From Paralithodes platypus (Eukaryota; Arthropoda; Malacostraca; Decapoda; Lithodidae), in assembly GCA_032716605.1 (NCBI GenBank), contig CM064530.1:9596161-9660160 (forward strand): a stretch of 64,000 bases of DNA. Reading direction: 5' to 3'. Under the pieces are notes generated by a model. That model saw only the letters and a program-made list of their open reading frames with translations, had not been told where the DNA came from and ran no database searches. Both the position numbers and the translations under genes were made by a program. Positions within the stretch are counted from its first letter, which is position 1; every line of letters begins with the position of its first letter. Of the stretch, positions 44,060 to 53,239 are shown piece after piece.

Positions 44060-45729
44060 ACTTTGTTTGAATGAAAGGATTGAGAAAAATGAGGTGAAAA
44101 AAGCAGTGAGACAAATGAGAGCGGGAAAAGCAGAAGGTATGGATGGTATTGCTGTGGAGTGTCTTAAGAAGGGTGGAGATGTGATAATAGATTGGCTGGT
44201 GAGACTATTCAATGTGTGCTTTGCTGTGTCAATGGTATCAATAGACTGAAGGAGTGCATGTATTGTGCTGTTGTACAAGGTGAAGGGAGATTGGCAGGAG
44301 TATTCAAGTTATAGAGGTATTAGTTTATTGTCAGTGGTTGGAAAGCTGTATGGCAGGGTGTTGATAGAGAGGATAATAAAGGGTACGGAAGTTGCAATAG
44401 GAGAAGAGCAGTGCGGTTTTAGGAGGGGAAGAGGGTGTGTGGATCAGATTTTTGCAGTAAGACAGCTATGCGAGAAGTATTTAGAGAAGCATAAGAAGAT
44501 ATTATGAGCTTTTATGGATTTGGAAAAAGCATATGATCGTGTGGATCGAGAAGCAATGTGGAAGGTGTTAAGGATTTATGAAATTGGAGGAAATTTGTTA
44601 AGAGCAGTTAAGAGTTTTTATGAAGAGAGCAGAGCGTGTGTTCGAATAGGAAATAATGAGTTGAGTGAATGGTTTGAGGTAAATATAGGTTTGCGACAGG
44701 GTTGTGTAATGTCACCGTTGTTGTTGTTGAAGATGTATTTATTTTATACTAGCCCTCATAGGGCTAGTGTTCGGCGGGGAGTTAGTAAGTCAAGTCATAT
44801 AAGTCACTGGTCAGATGTCATTATATAGATTAATAGCTTTCAAGAAATGACAGATGGCTATTAATGTATATATGGATGGTGTGGTGAGGGAGGTGAAAAT
44901 GAGAACTATGGGTAGAGGATTGGGTGTAGTAGGAAAGAATGGTAGAAATTGGGAGTTGAATCAGTTGCTTTTCGCTGATGACACAGCGTTGGTGGTGGAT
45001 TCTGAGAAGAAGCTGCAGCGGGTAGTCAAAGACTTTAGTATGGTTTGTGGGAGGAGGAAGCTGAAGGTGATCGTCAATAAAAGTAAAGTGATGGTGTGTA
45101 ATAGGGGTGATCGTAGGGTGAATCTAGATGTGAGGCTGGATGGGGAAATATTGGAACAAGTAGAGTGTATTAAATATCTAGGAGGAACGATAAGCAGGAA
45201 TGGAGGTATGGAATGGAGGTAAAACAGAGAGTATGTGAAGGAAGGAAAGTTTTCGGAGCAATGGGAAGTATGTGGAAGGTGAGAAATCTTGGAATGAAAG
45301 TTAAAAGTGCAATGTATCAAGGGATTGTTGTACCAACATTGATGTGTGGGGCTGAGACATGGGCTCTGAAGGCAAAGGAGAGAAGAAAGCTGGATGTGAT
45401 GGAGATGAGCTGCTTGAGGAGTATGTGTGGAGTTACTCGTAGAGACAGATTGAGGAATGAAGAGATACGTAGGAGAGTGGGGCAGCAGGAACAAATGTCA
45501 GCCAGTGGACAGAAGGGTGCTGAGCTGGTATGGTCATGTTGAACGAATGGAAGATGAAAGGCTTACAAAGAGAAAGTCAGATACAAGGGGAGGTAGAGGG
45601 GTAGGAAGACCCCCATTGACATGGAGAGACTGTGTAGGACAAGCTTTGGTAGATAGAGGAATGACTATAGATCAGGCAAGGGAAGTGGTAATAAACAGGA
45701 ATGAATGGAGAATGCTTGTGAATAGATGA
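44060..45729 (+). mobile_element. LINE-A polymerase (RTE-like), interrupted
   Basis: Plus-strand frames in order: KAVRQMRAGKAEGMDGIAVE, YRGISLLSVVGKLYGRVLIE, CGFRRGRGCVDQIFAVRQ, MDLEKAYDRVDREAMWK, NIGLRQGCVMSPLL, then after an insertion NVYMDGVVREVK, LLFADDTALVVD, YLGGTISRNGGM, PTLMCGAETWALKAKERR, LSWYGHVERMEDERLTKR and GRPPLTWRDCVGQALVDRGM, stop at 45729. There are stops after SMVSID and KKIL and a roughly 130-bp insertion at 44727-44860. 3' UTR and tail at 45730-46110. Dead copy, sense to ANAPC7. Confidence 0.85.
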
Positions 45730-46110
45730 GTGAAAATGCGGTCGTTTGGGAGAGGGGGTCATGCGCCAGTTGGACTAGATAATAGTCTGTCAGGCGCCTG
45801 GCCCAGAGAGTCGGTGGTAATGAAGGGTGCGCCTGGATGTGTGGTGGGCGGGCTTCACTGCATGTCTGCCTGCTGAGACCGGAACTTCTCCGGGAGGTCG
45901 AGTGCCGGGGAAGTGCAGGAGTGACCTTGTTGATCCCTGGTCTCTGGGTATTCTCCTGGATGACCTAGATGTGTGTGAATTTGTATTTTGTTTTTGTGTG
46001 TTCATTGTTTTCTGTTACATTGTCCCTATTCGGGCTCTGTCTTGAGTCGGCCACCTGCAGAAAAAGGGGAAAAAAAATAGGAAAAGTAGGGATTGAGGCT
46101 GAGTATATAC
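45730..46110 (+). mobile_element. LINE-A 3' UTR and tail
   Basis: Contains the GATCCCTGGTCTCTGGGTAT, GATGTGTGTGAATTTGTATT and CTTGAGTCGGCCACCTGCAG blocks shared with tails at 17375, 27670 and 52265. Confidence 0.7.
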
Positions 46111-46224
46111 CTACATACATAGATAAATTGATGTTGATTAATAAAAGTAAGGAGGGAGCTGAAGACGATTATAGGAAGTGGTGGGAGGTGTATTTACAGT
46201 ATTTATGAAGTTATATACTGTATA

Positions 46225-46236
46225 TATATATATACA

Positions 46237-46300
<64 letters not shown>
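46225..46300. repeat. (TA)n microsatellite
   Basis: TA run bordered by ACAGTATAT and ACTGTATTG. Confidence 0.95.
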
Positions 46301-46503
46301 TGTATTGAAACTCTCATAAATCCATATTGTAGTGAATATCTTAATTGTCTAATTTTATCTCATATTATCTGAAGTAGATCTGATGATGTTATTAGCAATT
46401 TATTCTATTATTGTACAGTACTGATATTATATTGTTTGAATGTTGATATTATTGAATTTTAGCTTCCACTAGTAAATATTATAATGAAAATATTCTTCCA
46501 CAG

Positions 46504-46687
46504 GTTATCATTATGGGTAAAAGGTCATGCCTACTTACACAGCAGGGATTATACAAATGCCATAAATGCATTTAGGCAGCTTGAAGAAAACTCAGCACTA
46601 AGTCGGAACATTGACATCTTAGCCACTCTTGGGGAAGCATACTATTTGGCTGGAGACTCTAAGAATGCTCTGACCATGCTGCAAAGG
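46504..46687 (+). CDS. ANAPC7: ANAPC7 exon (TPR)
   Basis: Acceptor TCTTCCACAG, donor CAAAGG/GTAAGT; 184 nt, one base completing Trp and then 61 codons. Reads LSLWVKGHAYLHSRDYTN, AINAFRQLEENSALSRNID and ILATLGEAYYLAGDSKNAL. This is two TPR helices with the WLSxWxKxxAxxHxxDxxxAI pattern and the RxNxDxLxxLxxxYxxAGDxKNA pattern known in APC7. Leaves phase 0. Confidence 0.92.
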
Positions 46688-46699
46688 GTAAGTTGATTT

Positions 46700-47216
46700 A
46701 TTTTAATTATATACTGTACTGTACAGTATATAATATATAAAGTATATATATTTATTATGTTTTTTCTTGCCAATGGTATATGTTCCTGGAAGAGCTTGAT
46801 ATTAGTAATGCATTGCTAGTAACAATTCTTGGTGAACAAGAAATAGTGTAAGTGGGTTCAGGATGTAAAGGTCATCCCGAGCAAAAAATGTATCTCTAAA
46901 CATAAGCTCCTAGTCTGTGACAGGAGCTTAAGGAGAGATCCTGTGCGCAAGAAGGTATACATGCCGCAAAGGATTGTATGGTTGTTGAATAAAGCAGAAT
47001 ACAATGCTTTCCATTGAGCCCTTCTTTTTTTTAAGTTATGATCTCCAAAGAGGTGTCATGACTGACCGTTACAGGGTGTAAATTGGTTGTGTTTTTATAC
47101 TGGTAAGTAATCAGCATCAAGGTTCTTTTTAACTTGTGTCTCAAGCATTTGTGAATTTCCTGTGTACTGAAAGAACTGGCGCTTTTGATAAAGAAAAGAT
47201 CATATTGGTAACCCTT
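46700..47216. other. Intron, no recognised feature
   Basis: AT-rich. A segment around 46850-46990 (TCATCCCGAGCAAAAAATGT...) may be repeat-derived, but no motif is recognised. Confidence 0.4.
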
Positions 47217-47424
47217 TTGCACATTACAGGATGCACAGGGATACTTTAAACCTTTGTGACCATCAGGGGTGTTTAGAAAATTTTAGTTTACTGTAATTGC
47301 TTCAACCTCTGCAGTTGTCTTTGAGCGAGTTGTGGGCAGAAAACTAATTTTGGAGAGGTAATTATGGTATTAAGATAATTCTATTTCTAAATACTAAAAG
47401 GCAACGCCCAGACCTGAAAGGGTT
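47217..47424. mobile_element. MITE, family M2
   Basis: CCCTTTTGCACATTACAGGA at the left, CCTGAAAGGGTTAA at the right, with GTCTTTGAGCGAGTTGTGGG in the middle. Confidence 0.6.
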
Positions 47425-47464
47425 AATATATATTTTAGTATTATTATTAAGTAATTGTTTAGTT

Positions 47465-48406
47465 GTTGTTGTTGTTGTTCCCTAAGCTGCCTGGCCGAAC
47501 AGCCCCGAGTCCCTGAGAAAGGCCATGGCCACGATCGGGCTTTCCCACAGAGCTCTCATTGAGTGTAGATTGTGTTGTTGTCGTAAGTGGTTGTGTGAAA
47601 TGCAGTCTTCTATGATGTGTTTAATGGTATGGGGTGCTGTGTTACATCCCGGGCAGGCGTCGACAACGGAGTCATCCAGTCTCTTCTGATAGCTCAGGAG
47701 AGCTGGATGGTGTCCGCATCTCAGCCTGGCCAGGTGGACTCTGTCCTCGCGAGGAAGGGAGGATTCGGAAGGATGGATTTCGGGAGGTCGTGCATGCAGC
47801 TGCGTGTTGTCTGTGAGTGAGTGGATGGATCGGTGAGAGATATGAGTATGGATGTGCTTCTGGAAGTTGGTTCGGGGTGGGCAGGGAGGGAGAGAGGACA
47901 ATAATTGTGTGTGATACCGTGTGCTGGGTGTTGTTTTGATATTTCTTGGTGTCTGTGGGTGTGTTGCCATGTAGTTTAGTGGGTGGTCTTGGTTCGTGGA
48001 GGCTGCTGCCAGGAATTGAGTGCCTCTCATGTCCAGATGGTCTTTGACTTTGAGGATTTTGGTTTCTTGATGTAGGTGATCTGTGGGTGAAGTAGCTGTG
48101 CAGCCTGTAATGATCTTCAGGGCTTTGTTTTGAATAGTCTGTAAGGTCTTATGATGTGTTTCAGCTAGGTTAGAAGCCCAGGCTGGGCTTGCGTATTCCA
48201 TCACTGATCTTATGTATTGTTTATATACTGTGGTGGTAGTTTCTTTGTTGTGTCCAAATTTTGTGTGAGCAAGTGACCTGAGGGCGTTAAGTCTGGGTGT
48301 CAGTTTCTTTTTAATGTTTGTGGTGTGCTGTTTGAATGTCATATGAGTATCATATGTTACTCCTAGGATTTTGAGTGTGTGTGTATGTGTTAGGGGTGTG
48401 TTGTTT
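47465..48406 (-). mobile_element. LINE-N, 5'-truncated, young insertion
   Basis: 942 bp flanked by a perfect 15-bp duplication AGTAATTGTTTAGTT (47450-47464 and 48407-48421). The minus frame 48342-47482 is open for 286 codons without stops. It encodes the region after the polymerase catalytic site (VYKQYIRSVMEYASPAWASN, IQNKALKIITGCTAT, HLARLRCGHHPALLSYQKRL, CPGCNTAPHTIKHIIEDC) and ends GLFGQAA. The tail is (AAC)n. The intact frame and flanks suggest recent insertion. It lies antisense in an ANAPC7 intron. Confidence 0.88.
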
Positions 48407-48577
48407 AGTAATTGTTTAGTTTGTCACTTATTGCTGCAATATCCCAGTACTAAATTTAGTACTGGTTTAGTTTCTCACTTATTTCTGTTATGTACTTGTA
48501 TATACTAAGTTGAGTATTGTATAGTAGCTTGAAGTCTTATAGTTTACTGTAGGTAAAGTTTAATGTGTGTCCCTCAG

Positions 48578-48781
48578 GCTCATTCTGTGAACCACCTGAA
48601 TCTGCGAGGGTCGGACCTACTGGCATGTCTACTGGCGGGAGAGAAGCGTAACCGAGAGTTGGAGGACCTGGCGATGTTGACCACCTCCGTTACTGACTCT
48701 GCACCACAGCCCTGGATCACCATGGGGTACTACTGTCAACTCAGCAAGCGTACTACCAAAGCCATATATTTTGCACATAAG
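48578..48781 (+). CDS. ANAPC7: ANAPC7 exon
   Basis: Acceptor GTGTGTCCCTCAG, donor CATAAG/GTAAAT; 204 nt, 68 codons, phase 0-0. Reads AHSVNHLNLRGSDLLACLL, AGEKRNRELEDLAMLTTSV, TDSAPQPWITMGYYCQLSK and RTTKAIYFAHK. The pattern of a hydrophobic YxxLLAxExxxxxLExL followed by PWVxxGxxxxxxKRxxxAxxxxxKA is that of the central APC7 TPRs. Repeat R begins within 10 bp of the donor. Confidence 0.9.
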
Positions 48782-48787
48782 GTAAAT

Positions 48788-49246
48788 TAAAATGTAAAAC
48801 TTGCAAACTAAACAGACCAAAACTGGGACAAAGACAATATAAAGGCAAAATAACTAATCAAAATCGCTATGTGGAAACAACGCGTACTAAAATAACATTT
48901 ACAAAATAAAAGAACACAATCCACCACATAGGGTGTACATACTACATGAGCAAGTTAATTTGTCATCATCATCAAATCTGACGCCTCGCTTCCAGAGGAA
49001 GCACCCCAAAAGGGATGGCCATGGCAGAAACTGCCTCCAGGCTCCCAGACATGCCCCGACTGACCCACTCCACAGTGCCATTTCCACTAAGTGGATTATA
49101 ACCATGAACACTGAAGGAGCAGACCCAGAGCAGTCCCTCACCCGGATGGCAGTTCCACCACTGTTTTGCTATTTTATTTTATTAATTTGTTTCCCAAGCA
49201 AACTAATCGCACACATAACAACGCACTATCGTCACGTTCAAGGAAT
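48788..49246 (+). repeat. Interspersed repeat R, most complete copy, interrupted
   Basis: Starts AATGTAAAACTTGCAAACTA and ends GCACTATCGTCACGTTCAAG. It is split by the 48964-49181 insertion and abuts LINE-B. Confidence 0.6.
48964..49181 (-). mobile_element. SINE-like insertion with (GAT)n tail
   Basis: 218 bp flanked by TTAATTTGT duplications (48955-48963 and 49182-49190). The minus strand ends in GATGATGATGAC. No coding content. Confidence 0.55.
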
Positions 49247-50166
49247 TAGTCAGTTTGATATGGATGGAGTCATGAAAGAAATACTATCAAGAGCAGTGGA
49301 TGTTGGTGTATCGCTGAAAAGGGAGGGAATTGAGTGGAAGCTACCTATACTGCTGTTTGCGGATGATACAGTTCTGATGAGTGATAATGAATGGGAGTTG
49401 CAGGGTCTGGTAAATGAGTTTGGAACAGTGTGCGAAAAACGGAATTTGAAGGTAAATACGGGGAAGAGCAAGGTTATGGTCTTCGAAAGGGGTGAAGTCA
49501 CAGAGTGTGAGGTGAAGCTGAACGGTCAGGCTATGGAGATCGTCAACTCTTTTAAGTATCTGGGCAGTGTGTTGAGTAAAGATGGGACTATGGATGAAGA
49601 GGTGCGGGAGAGGGTACAACAGGGGAAGAGGGTTGTAGGAACGCTAAAAGCAGTAACAAGAAATAGGGTGGTCAGTATGGAAGTGAAGAAGTCCTTGCAT
49701 GACAGTGTGGTAATCCCGACACTGACTTACGGAAGCGAAGCATGGACGTTGGTTGAGAGACTCAGACCAAGAGTGAGAGCAGTGGAAATGAATTACTTAA
49801 GGAGTGCGTGCGGAGTTACATGGAGGGATAGACAGACTAATGAGGAAGTAAGAAGGAGGTGTGGTGTGGAGGTAGATGTGCTGGAAAGTGTGAAAAGGAA
49901 CAACTTGAGATGGTTCGGCCATATGGAACGTATGGAAAGCGAGAGAATGACTAAGAGGGTGTACGAGAGCGAGGTGGAGGAACAGAGAGGGAGAGGTAGA
50001 CCGAATATGAGGTGGAAGGATGGAGTGAGGAACTACATGAACGAAGGCGGTGCTGGTTGGGGGGAGGGGCGTCGACTGACTGGGGACAGAGGTGCATGGG
50101 GGCGGTTCGTTCGTGGTCACCCCTTCGGGGATCACGGCGTCAGGCAATAGATAGATAGATAGATAT
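49247..50166 (+). mobile_element. LINE-B (RTE-like), 5'-truncated, long open frame
   Basis: An open frame of about 300 codons from 49250 to 50150: MDGVMKEILSRAVDVGVSL, LLFADDTVLMSDNEWELQG (catalytic ADD), YLGSVLSKDGTMDEEVRE, PTLTYGSEAWTLVERLRP, NNLRWFGHMERMESERMTKR and GRGRPNMRWKDGVRNYMNEG. It ends TTCGGGGATCACGGCGTCAG and (GATA)n. The upstream polymerase part is missing. The same tail occurs at 35884-35928. Confidence 0.85.
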
Positions 50167-50190
50167 GTGACGTACCATTTTTTATATTTA

Positions 50191-50643
50191 GAGTAAACCC
50201 TCGCTAACTCGGACTAATTGGGGGGGGGGGGAGACCACTTCCGAGAAGCCCGATTTTCCGAGATGTCCGACTTAAGAGAGGGAAAATTCCGAATCAGAAG
50301 AGGAAAGTCCGTGTCAGAGAAAATTGAGATATTTTTTTATTTTTTTTTACTTTTTTTTTAACGTGTGAAATTCATCATATTAATGATAAATACGAACCTT
50401 ATTATGTTTTCAGGGACAGTACAGTACATAGTAATTAATCTTAATGCAATAATTAAAAGGCACAGGCTTCAATTCATCCTAAAAATCACTTAACACCGAG
50501 TGAGAGAACATTGTAAACCGGATACAAATCCCGTCCAACACGGAAATTTCCGAGATATACAGGGACATTTCAGAGAGGCCGATGCCATTCCAAGAAGTGC
50601 AGGTTTCCGACTAAAAAGAGTCTGAGTTAGCGGGGGTTTACTG
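50191..50643. mobile_element. Tigger-like MITE with TA flanks
   Basis: Left end AGTAAACCCTCGCTAACTCG, right end the reverse complement AGTAAACCCCCGCTAACTCA; TA at 50189-50190 and 50644-50645. The interior contains GAGATGTCCGACTTAAGAGA. Confidence 0.7.
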
Positions 50644-50746
50644 TACTTCTATTTTTTTTTTTTTTTTTTTCATTATGAATAGTTTAACTTGACCACTGAG
50701 TTATAGCATGTAACTCTCATAGGGCTGGCCTTGTATTTATTAGTAT

Positions 50747-51109
50747 CGGTAAAAGTCCTTTAATCCGACGACCGATGATTCGAATCTCCCAATAGTCCGA
50801 ATTTTTCAATTTGCGGCCAAATCCGAATTCACCCGATGGTCCGAATGGTCCGAATCAGCAGATTCCTTTGACCATTAATCTGAATGTTTTGAAGTAGGTA
50901 ATAGGCTACAATGACAATGGTAAACTTTTGAAGTGATTTCATGAACATATGAGCCGATATGTGTGCACCATTGTGTCATTTGGGTGGCCTAATGCCTCAA
51001 TGTTTTCGTCAGGACACAAGTTCATAGGGGTATAGTCCGATAATCCGAAAAATCCACTAATCCGAACGAGGGCCGGTCCGCTGCCCTTCGGATTAACGGA
51101 AGTTTACTG
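50747..51109. mobile_element. Second Tigger-like MITE
   Basis: Left GTCCTTTAATCCGACGACC; right end as the inverse of AGTAAACTTCCGTTAATCCG; TA at 51110-51111. The left end is mutated. The interior repeats GGTCCGAAT and ATCCGAA motifs. Confidence 0.6.
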
Positions 51110-51249
51110 TACTAGTACTAACTTTACATAGCTTTCATAAAAGATAAAGATTCCCTTAACCTGATATTAATGTAATACTACATGGTCTTTATCAATTCAT
51201 AAAAATGCTTTGCCAACTGGTAGAAGTAGCTACCATAACACTTAACTTC

Positions 51250-51775
51250 CAAGCCTAGACGGGTGCCCAACCCCGAAAGGGGTTGAAATAGGGGAGCTAT
51301 CCCCCCGCCAAAGGCGGCTTTCTAGGGCCTTTCCTAGCTGATGCCGAGAGGATTGGGTTCTAGTCATGTGGTGATGGGCTGGTCTATCAGAGTGAGAGCT
51401 GAGCAATCTCTGCCATACCCATAGCTTACTCTGACTATTCCTTTAACTTATATATTTTCTAGATCTCAAGTGACGGCGTCTCTTCCGTGGATCAATCTAC
51501 CAAGATTGGAAGCCAAAGCGTCACATTTTTCCCTTGCCCCTCAACTTTCTCTTCATAATTGCTGAGAGGCACAGGGCCCTGGGTGGGGCTTTGGTTTCCC
51601 GGGCATTTCCGCACCCTCCTCAGCTCCCCGCCATGGAGTGGCTTCGGTCACCCAGGCTTTATTGTGGTCGGCAGGGAGGGTTCTGTGGGGGCGCTCGGTT
51701 ATGGCCTTGGAATTGCTCGGGGCCTTGGGGCTGTTCGGCCAGGCAGCTTGGGGAACAACAACAACAACAACAACA
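51250..51775 (+). mobile_element. SINE-like element, full copy
   Basis: The most complete copy of the SINE. It starts GGGTGCCCAACCCCGAAAGG and passes through GGAAGCCAAAGCGTCACATT and CCATGGAGTGGCTTCGGTCA to GGCCAGGCAGCTTGGGGAAC and (AAC)n at 51755-51775. Confidence 0.7.
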
Positions 51776-52264
51776 TCCAAGCCTCGGGTCACATTTTAGA
51801 TGTGCACATTATATCCTGCCAAAATATATTATCTAGCCTTGAGTGGCATCTGGTGAACCAGCACTACACTAGTGTAGCTCTTTGTGGGATGGGTCATGTT
51901 TGAGGAAGCATTTCTTTAACTCGCTCATGCCTCTCAATTTTATCATGGCTCCCTTTAGCCTCCTTGGGCATTTTTGAATCACCAGAGGGCCAAAAATACC
52001 TACTGTATAGTCAACTTGTTTAAGTCGTCACTACAGGAAAATGAAGAAAGCTACAGAAGAGTTTGTAGTGTCTATTTACAGCTGGAATATGGACCTTGAG
52101 TATGAGCATTTTTTTGTTCACCCAACCTCCTACTTGAAATATAAATACAGTAATATGTTAAGTATTACGAAAAACGTAGAACTATACGAGGTCAGGGGTT
52201 AAAGATGAGTGATAGAAAGCGTTGGAGGTTGGAAGTGTTGGAAGTGTGTCTGAGGACAATTAGC

Positions 52265-52400
52265 GGCGTTAGTTGATCTATCTATCTATCTACTCAGGCC
52301 CATTTCCTATTTTTTTATTTTTTTTTATTTATTTATATATTGTTTTCTTCTTTCTGGGTGGCCGACTCGAGACAGAGTCCGAACATGGGAAGCTATGGGA
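52265..52400 (-). mobile_element. LINE-A 3' tail fragment
   Basis: The plus text GATCTATCTATCTATCTACT ... GGTGGCCGACTCGAGACAGA is the reverse complement of the LINE-A tail. Confidence 0.6.
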
Positions 52401-52501
52401 AGTAGAGTACACCAACCCTCACTCTGACAAAGGGTCACCCTACCACATTAATAAAATCACTAGCTTTTATAATTACCGGTATTGCTTTTATCTTTTGCCA
52501 G

Positions 52502-52640
52502 GCATGTTCCATCAACCCGCGGAGTGTGGAGGGACTGCTGCTGAAGGGAACACTTACTGGAGCTCAAAAAACTACAGGAAGCTGTCATGCACTTCAGGGA
52601 GGCCATGCAGATTGCTCCTCATCGCTTTGAACCACATAAA
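52502..52640 (+). CDS. ANAPC7: ANAPC7 exon with frameshift
   Basis: Acceptor TCTTTTGCCAG, donor CATAAA/GTAGGC; 139 nt. Both neighbouring exons demand phase 0 to phase 0, that is a multiple of three, so the exon is one base too long (or two short). The first part reads ACSINPRSVEGLLLKGTL, aligning to the APC7 block AxxINxxSVxALLLKGxAL. The second part, in the +1 frame, reads LELKKLQEAVMHFREAMQ then IAPHRFEPHK, aligning to VQEAIIHFREAIRLAP. The switch lies near 52555-52559 (ACACTTACTGGAGC). It may be an assembly or sequencing error or a real lesion. Apart from this, no other damage is seen. Confidence 0.85.
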
Positions 52641-52689
52641 GTAGGCACATAATATCCTTTTTCAATATGGTAGCATCTCCATCACATCC

Positions 52690-52960
52690 AACCTTCTTTT
52701 TCTCTTGGACATTCATACCCCATTTCTCAGCCCCATACATCATTGTTGGTACAACTATCCATTGATACATTGCACTTTAAGCTTTCATTCCAAGATTTCT
52801 CACCTTCCACATACTTCCCATTGCTCCGAAAAACTGTCCTTCCCTCACACACTCTCTGTCTTACCTCCATACCCACACCTGCATCCCTGCTTATCACTCC
52901 TAGATATTTAAAACACTCTACTTGTTCTAGCATACATGTATGTATGTACAGTATGTGTAC
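52690..52960 (-). mobile_element. LINE-A fragment, antisense
   Basis: The minus strand encodes MLEQVECFKYLGVISRDAG and RQRVCEGRTVF, the same part of LINE-A as 45150-45270. Confidence 0.65.
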
Positions 52961-52979
52961 AGTATGTAGGCACATATCC

Positions 52980-53220
52980 CATAGCTGGGGGTGGCCGACT
53001 TGAGACAGAGACCGAACAGAAACATTTAAAGTTCCAATTCCTACGGTCCGGGACCCTTTCGCCCCTTTCTCTGTCTCGTCTAGTAGGTGAATTTTACAAG
53101 GGGAGGAGGTTTCCTAGCCTCCCATCCCATAAGGAAAAGTAGGACAGTAAAAGAGACAGACAGAAATGGCTAAGGTTGGGTAGAGGATGCCAAGCCTCAC
53201 TCTGGATAGGACCAGCCCTC
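52980..53220 (+). mobile_element. SINE family P
   Basis: Runs TGGCCGACTTGAGACAGAGA, CATTTAAAGTTCCAATTCCT, TAAGGTTGGGTAGAGGATGC. The reverse-orientation relative is at 61510-61790. It shares the GTCGGCCACCCCCAG end with LINE-A. Confidence 0.55.
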
Positions 53221-53239
53221 ACCATACATGCATAATGTA

